From Pseudomonas fluvialis (GTDB taxonomy: Bacteria > Pseudomonadota > Gammaproteobacteria > Pseudomonadales > Pseudomonadaceae), in assembly GCF_014207935.1 (NCBI RefSeq), contig NZ_JACHLL010000001.1, positions 434,001 through 498,000 of the forward strand: a DNA stretch of 64,000 bases, given 5' to 3'. The notes below the pieces were generated by a model. That model saw nothing but the letters and a program-made list of their open reading frames with translations, was not told the origin of the DNA and did no database searches. Both the position numbers and the translations under genes were made by a program. This document shows positions 48,706 to 58,477 of this stretch, one piece after another (position 1 is the stretch's first letter; every line of letters starts with the position of its first letter).

Positions 48706-50442
48706 CTAGTTCTGCGCGACTTTCTTGCCGTCGACCACCGACCGGGGCTGGATCAGGCTGAAATCGATCATGCTTCTGGGCACTGTCGGATTGCCGATCA
48801 GCAACGGACGCGGTTCGAATTGCTGGCTGACCAGGCTCTTGCTCAGGTCCAGCTCATCGAAGCGAATACGCGCCAGGTCGGCAAAGGTGTGAATGAAATG
48901 CTCGCTGCTGTAGGGGCGACTGCGCGCAGCCTGCAGATCGCGCGGGTCGTCGGCACGCCACTGCGGCGAACGCCAGACGATGAACGGCACGGTGTACATC
49001 GGTGAAGTCGGACTGGCCTCGTTACGCCCCAGCACCGACGCCGCCGGCGCATCGAATACAGCCTCACCATGATCAGACAGGTAGACCAGGAAACCATTGG
49101 GGTCGGTCTCGGCATAGGTCTTGATCAGACTTCCCACCACAAAATCGTTGTACAGCACGGCGTTGTCATAACTGTTGTAGGTCGGTAGCTGATGACGGGT
49201 AACGTTCTTGGGAGCCCCCTCATCCGTGGTGAAACGCTCGAACTCCTGCGGATAGCGGAAGCGATAGCTCATGTGGGTGCCCAGCAGATGCACCACGATC
49301 AGCTTGCGAGGCGAGTTGTCGGCCAGCGCCCTGGCGAACGGCTCCAGCACATCGCCATCGTACTGACGGGCATTCTGGTTGCGGTTCTGATTGAGGTAGG
49401 CCTGCTCATCCGCCTGTTTGGAGAAGGTGGTGAGCATGGTGTTGCGCTCGGTCAGGGTCTGCTGGTTGGTGATCCAGAAGGTCTTGTAACCGGCCTGTTT
49501 CATCATATTCAGCAACGAGGGCGTGGTCAGGTAAGCCTCGGGATTCTGCTGATCGGCAAAGGTCAGCACCTGTTGCAGGGCTTCGATGGTGTAGGGCCGT
49601 GGAGTCACCACATTGTCAAAGATGTCCAGCTGATCGCGCAGGGTATCCAGCTCCGGAGTAGTCTGCCGCGGGTAACCGTACAGGCTCATACGCTGCCGGT
49701 TGGTCGACTCGCCAATGACCAGCACCAGCGTACGCGGCTTATCGCCTTCCATATCCTGCAAGTTGCGCAAGGGCGCAACCGCTGCGTTGCTGGCCAGCAA
49801 CCGCTGCATTTCACTCAATTGCTGCTGATACTTTTCAAAGCCCATCACCAATTGCCAGGGCACTGCGGGCTCCATGCGCGTCTGCAGGTGCTCGACGGCC
49901 TCGCCCCAGCTGTCAGTCTGCACATACTCCTTGCCCAGCGGATAACCCAGCACGGCCAGTACCAGCGTCGCGGGCACCAGCACGCGAGCCTGTTTGCCCA
50001 GGTACACAGGGCGCAAACGACGCCACAGCAGCCATGCTCCGCCAGCGTAGGCCAGATAGGCCAGAGGCATCCACCAGCTGAAGTATTGCGCCAGATATTC
50101 GCTGCCTTCGGCCACGTTGGACTCGAAGAGAATGAAGATCACGCTTTGCGAGAACTCCTGGCCGTACACTAGGAAATAACCGAAGGCCGGCAGCGAGGCC
50201 AGCCACAGGATCAGCCCGAGTACACCGCCGAGCATCCGCGTGCGGGCCGGTAATAGCAGCAGCGGAGCCAGCCAGATCAGGCTCATGATGATCGACTGCC
50301 GCAGGCCACTGAAACCGGCGCTGTCGCTGAGTTTGATCATCAGGTGGGTGACACCGGAGAAATACCAGAAGAACAGGAACATCCAGCCGATACCGGCCCA
50401 GTCGATCCTGCTACCCGCCTGACGCTCTTGCACTGTCGACAT
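48706..50442 (-). CDS. Phosphoethanolamine transferase (CptA/EptC-like)
   Basis: From the ATG at 50440-50442 the protein is 578 residues. Five N-terminal membrane helices (about 1-185) precede a periplasmic sulfatase-fold domain. The nucleophilic threonine lies in IGESTNRQRMSLYGYPRQTTPELD, and metal ligands follow in LLGTHMSYRFRYP and YLSDHGE. It moves phosphoethanolamine from phosphatidylethanolamine to a lipopolysaccharide sugar or lipid A. Which acceptor is used cannot be told. The upstream region has a candidate two-component-regulator box. Family members can alter cationic-peptide sensitivity. Confidence 0.9.
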   Translation of the reverse strand: MSTVQERQAGSRIDWAGIGWMFLFFWYFSGVTHLMIKLSDSAGFSGLRQSIIMSLIWLAPLLLLPARTRMLGGVLGLILWLASLPAFGYFLVYGQEFSQSVIFILFESNVAEGSEYLAQYFSWWMPLAYLAYAGGAWLLWRRLRPVYLGKQARVLVPATLVLAVLGYPLGKEYVQTDSWGEAVEHLQTRMEPAVPWQLVMGFEKYQQQLSEMQRLLASNAAVAPLRNLQDMEGDKPRTLVLVIGESTNRQRMSLYGYPRQTTPELDTLRDQLDIFDNVVTPRPYTIEALQQVLTFADQQNPEAYLTTPSLLNMMKQAGYKTFWITNQQTLTERNTMLTTFSKQADEQAYLNQNRNQNARQYDGDVLEPFARALADNSPRKLIVVHLLGTHMSYRFRYPQEFERFTTDEGAPKNVTRHQLPTYNSYDNAVLYNDFVVGSLIKTYAETDPNGFLVYLSDHGEAVFDAPAASVLGRNEASPTSPMYTVPFIVWRSPQWRADDPRDLQAARSRPYSSEHFIHTFADLARIRFDELDLSKSLVSQQFEPRPLLIGNPTVPRSMIDFSLIQPRSVVDGKKVAQN

Positions 50443-50509
50443 AACGATCTCACCCGAAGTTGATGGATGCTTTATGCCCAAGCGCCTGTGAAATCTTTGT
50501 CAAGGCTGC

Positions 50510-50526
50510 ATTAAGCCTTTCTTAAC
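50510..50526 (-). promoter_or_regulatory. Candidate PmrA-like direct repeat upstream of the phosphoethanolamine transferase
   Basis: On the minus strand GTTAAG-AAAGG-CTTAAT gives two TTAA half-sites in 11-bp phase, as bound by OmpR-family regulators (PmrA consensus YTTAAK-N5-YTTAAK, 10 of 12 positions). A TTGACA follows 6 bases later. It ends 67 bp before the start codon. Confidence 0.35.
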
Positions 50527-50695
50527 AGGTGCGACATAACGCCTCATGGGCCAGCGACCTGGCCGCGCATAAGCTCCACAACCCATTGATTACGCATGAC
50601 TGTGGCGAGCCCGGCACACGCGACGTCACACAGCCAACCTGCACTTTATGCGGCCCAGCAACACATGGATGGCCGCCGACCATAGATCCTTCGCC

Positions 50696-52036
50696 ATGAA
50701 TCAGCTCCTCCCGCAATCCCCGGCCAATGCCAGCGATCTCCATCAGCGCCTGCGCTTTCACCCCGAGCGCGAAGCGCTTTTCAACGAGCTACATGCCCGG
50801 CCCTTCCCGGTATTGCCAACTCCCGCGGCACTCTCGCAACTGGTGCTGCTGCCCGACCCGCAGCAGCCCGGCGCGGAATACCAGCACCTGCTCAAGCTCT
50901 GCGAGCGCCATGCCGTGCTGCCGCCCAGCCCGCAGTCGTCCTGCTACTACCAGGACTTCGGCGGCTTCGAGCTGCGCTGGGAACGGCATACCGAGTTCTC
51001 CACCTACACCCTGGTGAGCAAGGACGGTAGCGGCGAGCCCTTCACCCAGACCGCCCTCGCTCTGCTCCCGGAAAACTGGCTGAACGCCCTGCCCGGCCGA
51101 CTGATCAGCAGCAACCATGTGGCCATCGCCACCGCCCCGGCACAGTCGCCCAGCCCGGATGACATGCGCCAGTATTTCGAGGGCCAGCGCCTGATCAGCT
51201 CCCATGTCAGCGGCGGTCAGGCCCGCCTGTGGAGCGCCTACCGCATTCACAGCGACGGCTGCGGGCGCCTGCTGATCCACAATCAGGAGCTCAATCCCTG
51301 CCAGACCGGACGCCTGGTGCGCACCCTGCTGGAGATGGAGAACTACCGCATGATGCTGCTGCTGGCCCTGCCCCAGGCCAAGACCATCGCCCCACAGGTA
51401 CGCACGATGGAGCAGAAGCTGGCCGGTGCCATCCTGCAGATCAACCAGATTCAGGACCTGGCCGACGAGCGCCGCCTGCTGGTCGAACTGGGCAGTCTGG
51501 CGGCCGGCATCGAACAGCTGATCGCCGACAACAACTTCCGTTTCTCCGCCGCCCGCGCCTACTACGAGTTGATCATCAACCGCCTAGCCGAACTGCGCGA
51601 GCAGGAATATCCGGGTCTGCAGACCTTCAGCGAGTTCCTCCAGCGCCGCCTGACACCGGCCTGGCGCACCTGCGAGGCCAGCGAGCGCGGTCTCGACGAC
51701 CTGGCCCTGCGCATTGACCGCGCCAGCGAACTGCTGCGCACGCGCATCGACCTGACCATCGAGACACAGAACCAGCAACTGATGCTGGCCATGGACCGGC
51801 GCAGCAACACCCAGTTGCGCCTGCAGCAGACCGTGGAAGGCCTGTCCGTGGCGGCGATCAGCTACTACCTGGTCGGTCTGTGCAAATACCTGGCGGAATC
51901 GGCCGAGAGCCTTGGACTGATCAACGACAGCCACCTGGCCACCGGCCTCGCCGTGCCCTTCTGCATCGGCGCGGTGTGGCTGAGCATGCGCCGCCTGAAA
52001 CGCAGCCTGCTGCTGGGCAAGGGCAACGGTCCCTGA
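50696..52036 (+). CDS. DUF3422 membrane protein
   Basis: The chosen ATG at 50696 (MNQLLPQSPANASD) gives 446 residues; ATGs at 50669 and 50648 are also open, and no start has a clear ribosome-binding site. The conserved N-terminal motif is FHPEREALFNELHARPFPVL (about residues 20-39). A long helical part (about 190-380) follows, and two C-terminal transmembrane helices (about 385-435) end in a basic tail. DUF3422 proteins are widespread in proteobacteria without assigned function. It is divergent from the phosphoethanolamine transferase gene. Confidence 0.86.
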   Translation: MNQLLPQSPANASDLHQRLRFHPEREALFNELHARPFPVLPTPAALSQLVLLPDPQQPGAEYQHLLKLCERHAVLPPSPQSSCYYQDFGGFELRWERHTEFSTYTLVSKDGSGEPFTQTALALLPENWLNALPGRLISSNHVAIATAPAQSPSPDDMRQYFEGQRLISSHVSGGQARLWSAYRIHSDGCGRLLIHNQELNPCQTGRLVRTLLEMENYRMMLLLALPQAKTIAPQVRTMEQKLAGAILQINQIQDLADERRLLVELGSLAAGIEQLIADNNFRFSAARAYYELIINRLAELREQEYPGLQTFSEFLQRRLTPAWRTCEASERGLDDLALRIDRASELLRTRIDLTIETQNQQLMLAMDRRSNTQLRLQQTVEGLSVAAISYYLVGLCKYLAESAESLGLINDSHLATGLAVPFCIGAVWLSMRRLKRSLLLGKGNGP

Positions 52037-52090
52037 GTCACCGGCCCGGCAACTGCTTTACTGTCCTAAGCATGCCAACGAGACCGACCC

Positions 52091-54673
52091 GTGATGACCG
52101 AGCGCTCCCTGCCCATCAAGCTGCTGTTGCTCGTCCTGGCCTACATTCTCGCGGGCCGCCTGGCACTGCTGCTGGCCATACCGCCGGGCTTTGCCACTGC
52201 CATCTTCCCGCCCATGGGCATCGGCCTGGCCGCAACCCTGCTGTGGGGCTACCGCCTGCTGCCCGGCGTACTGATCGGCTCGACCCTGCTCAACCTGAGC
52301 ATCGCCCCGGCGCTGGATGCCGGCGCCCTGCAGATAGCCCTGGGCATCGCCAGCGGCAGCACTCTGGCCTGTGCCCTCGGCGCCTGGCTGATTCGGCGCC
52401 ATGTCGGCTTTCCCGATTCGCTGACCGGCGAGCGCAGCATCTTCCTCACCCTGCTGCTCGGCGGCCCGCTGGCCTGCCTGCTCAGCGCCGGTCTGGGTAG
52501 CGGCAGCCTGCTGTTCAATGGCGTGATCACAGCGGCGCAGTGGCCCACCAGCGCCTGGACCTGGTGGGTCGGCGACAGTATCGGCGTGCTGATCGCCCTG
52601 CCGCTGACCCTGATCGTCTTCGCCAAACCCCGTGCCCTGTGGCGCAATCGGCTGACCAGCGTCGGCCTGCCGCTGCTGGCCGGCTGCGCACTGGTGGTGC
52701 TGATTTTCCTGCGCGCCAGTCAGGTCGAGCAGAACGAGCTGCGCCTGCGTTTTCACGAACAGGCCAAGCTGATGCTGGCTAGCATCCAGCTCAGCCTCCA
52801 GCAACAGGCTCTGGCGCTGCGCTCTATCGAACGGCTGTTCGTCGCCTCCGAGCGGGTCGACCGGCGAGACTTCACCCACTTCGCCCGCCCTCTGCGCAGC
52901 AGCCTACCCGGCCTGCATGCACTGAGCTGGAACCCCTGGATCGAAGCCTCCGAACGCGCGGCCTTCGAGCAGACCCTGACGGGCTACCCCATCCGCCAGC
53001 GCGACAGCGATGGCCAGTTGAACCCTGCTCCTTCACGCGATTTCTATGTGCCGATCGCCTTTATCGAACCGGTCAGTGACGAGTCGCGCACCCTGGGTGT
53101 CGACATCTACTATGACCCGATCCGCCGGGAAGCCTTGGACCGCGCCCGCGACAGCGGACAACTGAGTATGACCGCGCCGATCACTCTGGTTCAGGACGAC
53201 CAGCCACGTCCGGGCATGCTGGTATTTCAGCCGGTCTACCAGACCGGATCCGTACCACCCACGGTTCAGGCCCGGCGCCAGCAGCTACGTGGCTTCGCCG
53301 TGGCCGTGCTGCGCGCCAACGAGCTGATTCGCCACTCCCTCGCCGCCTATCCCGAGGATGGTTACCAGTTGCAGGTGCTCGACATGACATCTGTACCGTC
53401 AGTCAAACTGCTGGGGCCTGAAAGTCTGAGCCTGCCAACCTACGCGGAGTCGCTGACCTGGCGTGACACCCTGAAAATCGGCGGCCGACAGTTGCAGATC
53501 AGCATCGCCCCCAGCGAAAGCTTCCTGCTGCGCCAGCACAGCCTGCAATCCTGGACCGTGCTGGCTGGAGGGCTGTTGCTGTGCAGCCTGCTGGGCGGCT
53601 TCCTGCTCTCGATCAGCGGGCGCGCCGAGCAGATTCGCCAACAGGTGCGCCAGCGCACTCTGGAGCTGAGCGCAATCCTTGATCACGCGGCCGAGTCTAT
53701 TCTCATCTTCGATGATGAAGGCCGCATCGAGCGGGCCAACCCGGCCACCGCCAGCCTGTTCGGCCTTGATCCTGCACAGCTGCCGGGGCGCGCCCTGGCC
53801 GAACTGCTGCCGAGCCTGGCCGAGCCCGACGAGGCATTGCGTAAACAACCGAGTGAACTGATCGGCCGGCATGCCGAAGGCCATCGTCTGGAGCTGGAGA
53901 TCAGCCTGAGCCAATACGAACTGGCCGGCCAGCGGCGCTATATCGGTGTGCTGCGCGACATCGGTCAGCGCAAGCAGATCGAGCGCCTGAAGAGCGAGTT
54001 CGTCTCCACCGTCAGCCACGAGCTGAGAACCCCGCTGACCTCGATCAAGGGCTCGCTCGGGCTGCTCGCCGGCGGAGTGGCCGGGCCTCTGCCCGAGGCG
54101 GCGGTGCAACTGGTACAGATTGCACAGAGCAACAGCGAACGCCTGATCAGCCTGGTCAACGACATCCTCGATATCGAGAAGCTGGAATCCGGCCAGGCCG
54201 GCCTACACCTAGAGTCACTCAACCTGAGGCACCAGCTGCATCAGGCCCTGGCGCACAACCAGGGCTATGCCGACAGCTTCGCCGTGCACCTGCAGCTGGA
54301 TGACCAGCACCTGCCGGCGGACTGCCGCGTAAACGCCGACGCCCTGCGCCTGCAGCAGGTGCTGAGCAACCTGATCAGCAACGCGGTGAAGTTCTCCCCA
54401 CCCGGGCAGACGGTCGAAGTCCGTGCCCGCCAGGAAGGCCACAGGGTGCACGTCGAGGTAATCGACCACGGCCCCGGCATAGACCCGGACTTCCAATCAC
54501 GCATCTTCCAGAAGTTCGCCCAGGCCGACAGCTCGGACACGCGCCAGCAAGGCGGCACCGGGCTTGGTCTGAGCATCTGCAAGACGCTGATTGAGCGCAT
54601 GCACGGGCAGATCGGCTACACCAGCAGCATCGGCAGCGGCACTACCTTCCATTTTGATCTGCCGACAGACTGA
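52091..54673 (+). CDS. Histidine kinase with MASE1, CHASE and PAS sensor domains
   Basis: The product is 860 residues (GTG at 52091; ATG at 52094 equally possible). An integral membrane MASE1 domain (about 8-215) precedes a periplasmic CHASE domain (about 245-430), another transmembrane helix (about 488-508) and a PAS domain (about 525-635). The HisKA domain has the phospho-accepting His643 in HELRTP. The HATPase domain follows (about 755-858, with NLISNAVKFSPPG and GTGLGLSICKTL). There is no receiver domain and no response regulator beside it, so its partner lies elsewhere. Confidence 0.92.
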   Translation: MMTERSLPIKLLLLVLAYILAGRLALLLAIPPGFATAIFPPMGIGLAATLLWGYRLLPGVLIGSTLLNLSIAPALDAGALQIALGIASGSTLACALGAWLIRRHVGFPDSLTGERSIFLTLLLGGPLACLLSAGLGSGSLLFNGVITAAQWPTSAWTWWVGDSIGVLIALPLTLIVFAKPRALWRNRLTSVGLPLLAGCALVVLIFLRASQVEQNELRLRFHEQAKLMLASIQLSLQQQALALRSIERLFVASERVDRRDFTHFARPLRSSLPGLHALSWNPWIEASERAAFEQTLTGYPIRQRDSDGQLNPAPSRDFYVPIAFIEPVSDESRTLGVDIYYDPIRREALDRARDSGQLSMTAPITLVQDDQPRPGMLVFQPVYQTGSVPPTVQARRQQLRGFAVAVLRANELIRHSLAAYPEDGYQLQVLDMTSVPSVKLLGPESLSLPTYAESLTWRDTLKIGGRQLQISIAPSESFLLRQHSLQSWTVLAGGLLLCSLLGGFLLSISGRAEQIRQQVRQRTLELSAILDHAAESILIFDDEGRIERANPATASLFGLDPAQLPGRALAELLPSLAEPDEALRKQPSELIGRHAEGHRLELEISLSQYELAGQRRYIGVLRDIGQRKQIERLKSEFVSTVSHELRTPLTSIKGSLGLLAGGVAGPLPEAAVQLVQIAQSNSERLISLVNDILDIEKLESGQAGLHLESLNLRHQLHQALAHNQGYADSFAVHLQLDDQHLPADCRVNADALRLQQVLSNLISNAVKFSPPGQTVEVRARQEGHRVHVEVIDHGPGIDPDFQSRIFQKFAQADSSDTRQQGGTGLGLSICKTLIERMHGQIGYTSSIGSGTTFHFDLPTD

Positions 54674-54692
54674 GCCCGGCCAGGCCCATACG

Positions 54693-54730
54693 AAAAAGCC
54701 CCCGCAGGCTGAGGCCGGCGGGGGCTTTTT
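54693..54730. terminator. Bidirectional terminator between the MASE1 kinase gene and typA
   Basis: AAAAAGCCCCCGC and GCGGGGGCTTTTT pair around a 12-base loop and give T-runs in both directions, between two convergent genes. Confidence 0.92.
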
Positions 54731-54744
54731 CACTCAAGATCGAG

Positions 54745-56562
54745 TTAGACCTTGCTGCGCTCGTAGCGCTTGCGGTCGTTCTCGTTGAGCATTTTCTTGC
54801 GCAGGCGGATCGACTTCGGCGTCACTTCCACCAGCTCGTCGTCGGCGATGAATTCCAGCGCCTGTTCGAGGGTGAACTTGATCGGCGGAACCAGGGCGAT
54901 AACCTCGTCCTTGCCGGAAGCACGCATGTTGTCGAGCTTCTTGCCCTTGGTCGGGTTGATCACCAGGTCGTTGTCACGGCTGTTGATGCCGCACAGCTGG
55001 CCTTCGTAGATCTCGTCGCCCGGAGCCAGGAACAGCTTGCCGCGGCTCTGCAGGGTTTCCAGCGAGTAGGTCAGCGCGGTGCCGGTGGCCATGGACACCA
55101 GTACGCCGTTCTGACGGTTGCTGACTTCGCCGGCCTTGATCGGACCGTAGTGGCTGAAGGTCGAGGTCAGGATGCCGCTGCCCGAGGTCAGGGTCAGGAA
55201 GTTGTTACGGAAGCCGATCAGGCCACGCGCCGGAATGGTGTACTCCAGACGCACGCGACCCTTGCCATCGGGAACCATGTTGGTCAGATCGCCCTTGCGC
55301 AGGCCCATCTGCTCCATCACCGAACCCTGGTGCTGCTCTTCGATGTCGATGGTGACGTTCTCGTACGGCTCCTGCTTCTCGCCGTCCTTCTCGATGATCA
55401 CCACTTCCGGACGGCCCACGGCCATCTCGAAGCCTTCACGGCGCATGGTTTCGATCAGTACGGAGAGGTGCAGCTCGCCACGACCGGAAACCTTGAACTT
55501 CTCGGCGGACTCACCGGCCTCGACGCGCAGGGCCACGTTATGCAGCAGTTCTTTGTCCAGACGGTCCTTGATGTTGCGGCTGGTAACGAACTTGCCTTCC
55601 TTGCCGGCGAACGGCGAGTCGTTGACCTGGAAGGTCATGCTCACGGTCGGCTGGTCAACGGTCAGCGGCGGACGCGCTTCAACGTTCTGCGGATCGCACA
55701 GGGTGTCGGAGATGAACAGCTCGTCCATGCCCGAGACGCAGACGATGTCGCCGGCTTCGGCTTCGGCCACTTCCACGCGCTGCAGGCCGGAGTGGCCCAT
55801 GATCTTCAGCACGCGACCGTTGCGCTTGGTGCCGTCGTCGCTGATGGCGACTACCGGAGTGTTGGCCTTGATGCGGCCACGGGCGATACGGCCGATGCCG
55901 ATCACGCCGAGGAAGCTGTTGTAGTCCAGCTGCGAAATTTGCATCTGGAACGGACCTTCGGTGTCGACCTGCGGGGCCGGCACATGGTCGATGATGGCCT
56001 GGAACAGGGCATCCATGTTGTCGTCCATCTTCTCGTGGTCCAGACCGGCGATACCGTTCAGGGCCGAGGCGTAGACGATGGGGAAGTCCAGCTGCTCGTC
56101 GGTGGCACCGAGGTTGTCGAACAGGTCGAAGATCTGGTCGATGACCCAGTCAGGACGCGCGCCCGGACGGTCGATCTTGTTGACCACGACGATCGGACGC
56201 AGGCCGGCCTTGAACGCCTTCTGGGTCACGAAACGGGTCTGCGGCATCGGGCCGTCCTGGGCGTCGACCACCAGCAGCACGGAGTCGACCATCGACATCA
56301 CGCGCTCTACTTCACCGCCGAAGTCGGCGTGGCCGGGGGTATCGACGATGTTGATGCTGTAGTCGCCCCACTTCAGCGCGGTGTTCTTGGCCAGGATGGT
56401 GATGCCCCGCTCTTTTTCCTGGTCGTTGGAGTCCATCACGCGCTCGTTTTCCGCTTCTTTGCGGTCGAGGGTGCCGGACAGGCGCAGCAGCTTGTCTACG
56501 AGGGTGGTTTTGCCATGGTCGACGTGGGCGATGATGGCGATATTGCGCAGATTTTCGATCAC
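54745..56562 (-). CDS. typA: TypA/BipA, translational GTPase
   Basis: The protein is 605 residues starting at GTG 56560-56562 ([20 protein letters not shown]). GTPase motifs are G1 AHVDHGKT, G3 [12 protein letters not shown] and G4 NKIDR. EF-G-like domains II, III and V and the TypA-specific C-terminal domain follow. It binds the ribosome and helps 50S assembly and adaptation to stress or low temperature. thiI lies upstream on the same strand with a 130-bp gap. Confidence 0.97.
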   Translation of the reverse strand: MIENLRNIAIIAHVDHGKTTLVDKLLRLSGTLDRKEAENERVMDSNDQEKERGITILAKNTALKWGDYSINIVDTPGHADFGGEVERVMSMVDSVLLVVDAQDGPMPQTRFVTQKAFKAGLRPIVVVNKIDRPGARPDWVIDQIFDLFDNLGATDEQLDFPIVYASALNGIAGLDHEKMDDNMDALFQAIIDHVPAPQVDTEGPFQMQISQLDYNSFLGVIGIGRIARGRIKANTPVVAISDDGTKRNGRVLKIMGHSGLQRVEVAEAEAGDIVCVSGMDELFISDTLCDPQNVEARPPLTVDQPTVSMTFQVNDSPFAGKEGKFVTSRNIKDRLDKELLHNVALRVEAGESAEKFKVSGRGELHLSVLIETMRREGFEMAVGRPEVVIIEKDGEKQEPYENVTIDIEEQHQGSVMEQMGLRKGDLTNMVPDGKGRVRLEYTIPARGLIGFRNNFLTLTSGSGILTSTFSHYGPIKAGEVSNRQNGVLVSMATGTALTYSLETLQSRGKLFLAPGDEIYEGQLCGINSRDNDLVINPTKGKKLDNMRASGKDEVIALVPPIKFTLEQALEFIADDELVEVTPKSIRLRKKMLNENDRKRYERSKV

Positions 56563-56692
56563 GATAATGTCTCGCTAAGGGATTCGGTCTGTCATGGCCA
56601 CGCAGCGTGCGCGACCCGTATGAAGCGTCAGTTACAGCAGGCGCAGGTCGGGAGGGCGATGGCGGATACTGCCGCCATTCAGCCCCGGCAAC

Positions 56693-58147
56693 CTATGCCG
56701 GACGATAAACACGCACATTGGCATGCCCCTCGGATAGCAGATGATGGGCATGCAGGCGACTCATCACGCCTTTGTCGCAATACAGCAGGTACTGGCGAGT
56801 CTCATCCAGTTCCTTGAAGCGATTATTCAGGGCATAGAACGGCAGCGTCTGGACGTCGACGCCCGCCACGCTCAGAGGTTCATCCTCGGCATCATCAGGG
56901 TGGCGGATATCGAGAATGATCTGCCCCGGCAGGGCTTCGGCCACGATCTCCACCTGCAGATCCTGGCCCAACTCATCGATCACCCGGTCAACAGTCAGGC
57001 GCTTGGCACTGTCGATGGCCCGTTCGAGAATGGCCATGTCGAACTGGCTTTCCTCGTACTCGACACGCGGCAGCTTGGCGCGCGTGGTCGGGTTCACCGA
57101 GATCACCCCGCAATACTCCGGCATGTGCTTGGCAAACTCGGCAGTGCCAATCTGCGTGGCGCAGTCGATGATGTCCTGCTTGTGACTGGCAACCAGCGGC
57201 CGCAGCACCAGCATGTCGGTAGCCGAGTCGATCACCTTGAGGTTGGTCAGGGTCTGACTCGACACCTGGGAAACGGCTTCACCAGTGACCAGTGCATCGA
57301 TATGCAGGCCCTCGGCAATCCGGGTCGCCGCACGCAACATCATGCGCTTGAGCACAACACCCATATGGCTGTTGTCGACCTTGCCGAGGATTTCGCCCAC
57401 GACCTCTTCAAACGGCACACTGATAAACAGCACGCGGTGCGAGCTGCCATATTTCTGCCAGAGGAAATGCGCCACTTCCATCACGCCCAACTCATGGGCA
57501 CGACCGCCGAGGTTGAAGAAGCAGAAGTGGCTGAGCATGCCGCGACGCATGATCTGGTAGGCCGCCACGGTAGAATCGAAACCACCGGACATCAGCACCA
57601 GCGTCTGGTCCAGCGAGCCCAGCGGGTAACCGCCAATGCCTTCGTGCTGACGGTGAATGATGTACAGGCGCTCGTGGCGAATTTCGAAGCGTACTTCTAC
57701 CTCGGGACTCTTCAGGTCGATACCGGCGGCACCAAACTCGCTCCGCAGCTGGCTGCCCACATACCGCTCAACATCCATCGAGGTAAAGCCGTGCTTGCCA
57801 CCACGCTTGCACCGTACGGCAAAGATCTTGCCGGGCAACTGGCTGCCGAAATGCTGGCGGCACTTGTCGAGCACATCGTCGAAATCGCCGAGCGGGTACT
57901 CGTGCACTTCGAGGAAGTGGGCGATACCCGGAATGCAGCGCATGCGCTCGATCATTTCCCGCAGCAGCTTGCTGTCGCTGTGGCTCGTCTGTACTTCCAG
58001 ATTGTCCCACTCACCCTGCACGTCCAGCGCCGGATCGAGATCCTTGAGCACCGTGCGGATGTTCTTCGCCAGCTGGCGGATGAACTGCTTGCGCACCGGC
58101 CGGCTTTTGATGGTGATTTCCGGGAATACTTTGACAATGAGCTTCAT
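56693..58147 (-). CDS. thiI: ThiI, tRNA 4-thiouridine synthetase with rhodanese domain
   Basis: From the ATG at 58145-58147 the protein is 484 residues ([15 protein letters not shown]). In order it has an N-terminal ferredoxin-like and THUMP RNA-binding region (about 1-165), the PP-loop adenylation motif SGGFDSTVA (about 190), and a C-terminal rhodanese domain (about 400-484) with the catalytic cysteine in YCDKGVMS. It carries sulfur to U8 of tRNA; forms with the rhodanese domain also serve thiamine thiazole synthesis. A candidate -10 TATACT lies at 58191-58196 on the minus strand. Confidence 0.96.
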   Translation of the reverse strand: MKLIVKVFPEITIKSRPVRKQFIRQLAKNIRTVLKDLDPALDVQGEWDNLEVQTSHSDSKLLREMIERMRCIPGIAHFLEVHEYPLGDFDDVLDKCRQHFGSQLPGKIFAVRCKRGGKHGFTSMDVERYVGSQLRSEFGAAGIDLKSPEVEVRFEIRHERLYIIHRQHEGIGGYPLGSLDQTLVLMSGGFDSTVAAYQIMRRGMLSHFCFFNLGGRAHELGVMEVAHFLWQKYGSSHRVLFISVPFEEVVGEILGKVDNSHMGVVLKRMMLRAATRIAEGLHIDALVTGEAVSQVSSQTLTNLKVIDSATDMLVLRPLVASHKQDIIDCATQIGTAEFAKHMPEYCGVISVNPTTRAKLPRVEYEESQFDMAILERAIDSAKRLTVDRVIDELGQDLQVEIVAEALPGQIILDIRHPDDAEDEPLSVAGVDVQTLPFYALNNRFKELDETRQYLLYCDKGVMSRLHAHHLLSEGHANVRVYRPA

Positions 58148-58245
58148 GAAAAACACCGCGCGGGCGGGGCGGCCAAAAAGAGGGGCGCGGAGTATAGCGG
58201 AAATTGCTCAAGCTTTGACCAAAAACTGCATCCAACCAATACAGG

Positions 58246-58260
58246 GCACCATAATGGTGC
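58246..58260. promoter_or_regulatory. NtrC-binding dyad, upstream site
   Basis: GCACC-ATAAT-GGTGC is a perfect match to the NtrC core GCACC-N5-GGTGC. Its centre lies about 138 bp before the predicted glnA transcription start. Confidence 0.85.
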
Positions 58261-58274
58261 TCAATGCTTTAATT

Positions 58275-58293
58275 GCGCACCAATGAGGTGCGC
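58275..58293. promoter_or_regulatory. NtrC-binding dyad, downstream site
   Basis: GCGCACC-AATGA-GGTGCGC has perfect 7-bp arms containing the NtrC core. Its centre is 31 bp from that of the first dyad, about three helix turns, so two NtrC dimers can bind on the same face. Confidence 0.88.
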
Positions 58294-58364
58294 AGGCGGC
58301 GCAAAAAAGGCCGCACAACCCGCGCCAAGCCTGATTTTCAGGCAGCCGAGCTATCCGAGTGCAC

Positions 58365-58379
58365 TGGCATGCTAATTGC
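58365..58379 (+). promoter_or_regulatory. Sigma-54 promoter of glnA
   Basis: TGGCATGCTAATTGC matches the -24/-12 consensus with exact GG, 10 bp, GC spacing. The predicted start is near 58391, about 87 bp before the ATG. Confidence 0.88.
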
Positions 58380-58477
58380 TCCCTTGTGAGGCAGGTCGCC
58401 GTGGCGGAATATGCCGCCCGGCTTCTAACCGATTCTGAGGCAGCTCTACGCCCGCCTCTTTCCAACTGGAGGACAGC

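Larger units (their letters stand above)
58148..58477. other. Intergenic control region between thiI and glnA
   Basis: This 330-bp gap contains no gene. It holds the thiI leader and -10 on the minus strand. On the plus strand it holds two NtrC-type dyads (58246-58260 and 58275-58293), a sigma-54 promoter (58365-58379) and the glnA leader ending in a GGAGGAC ribosome-binding site. Confidence 0.85.

Noticed and set aside
55150..56817. 555-codon plus-strand ORF opposite typA
   Set aside because: Shadow of typA codon usage; His/Asp/Val-rich with no domain.
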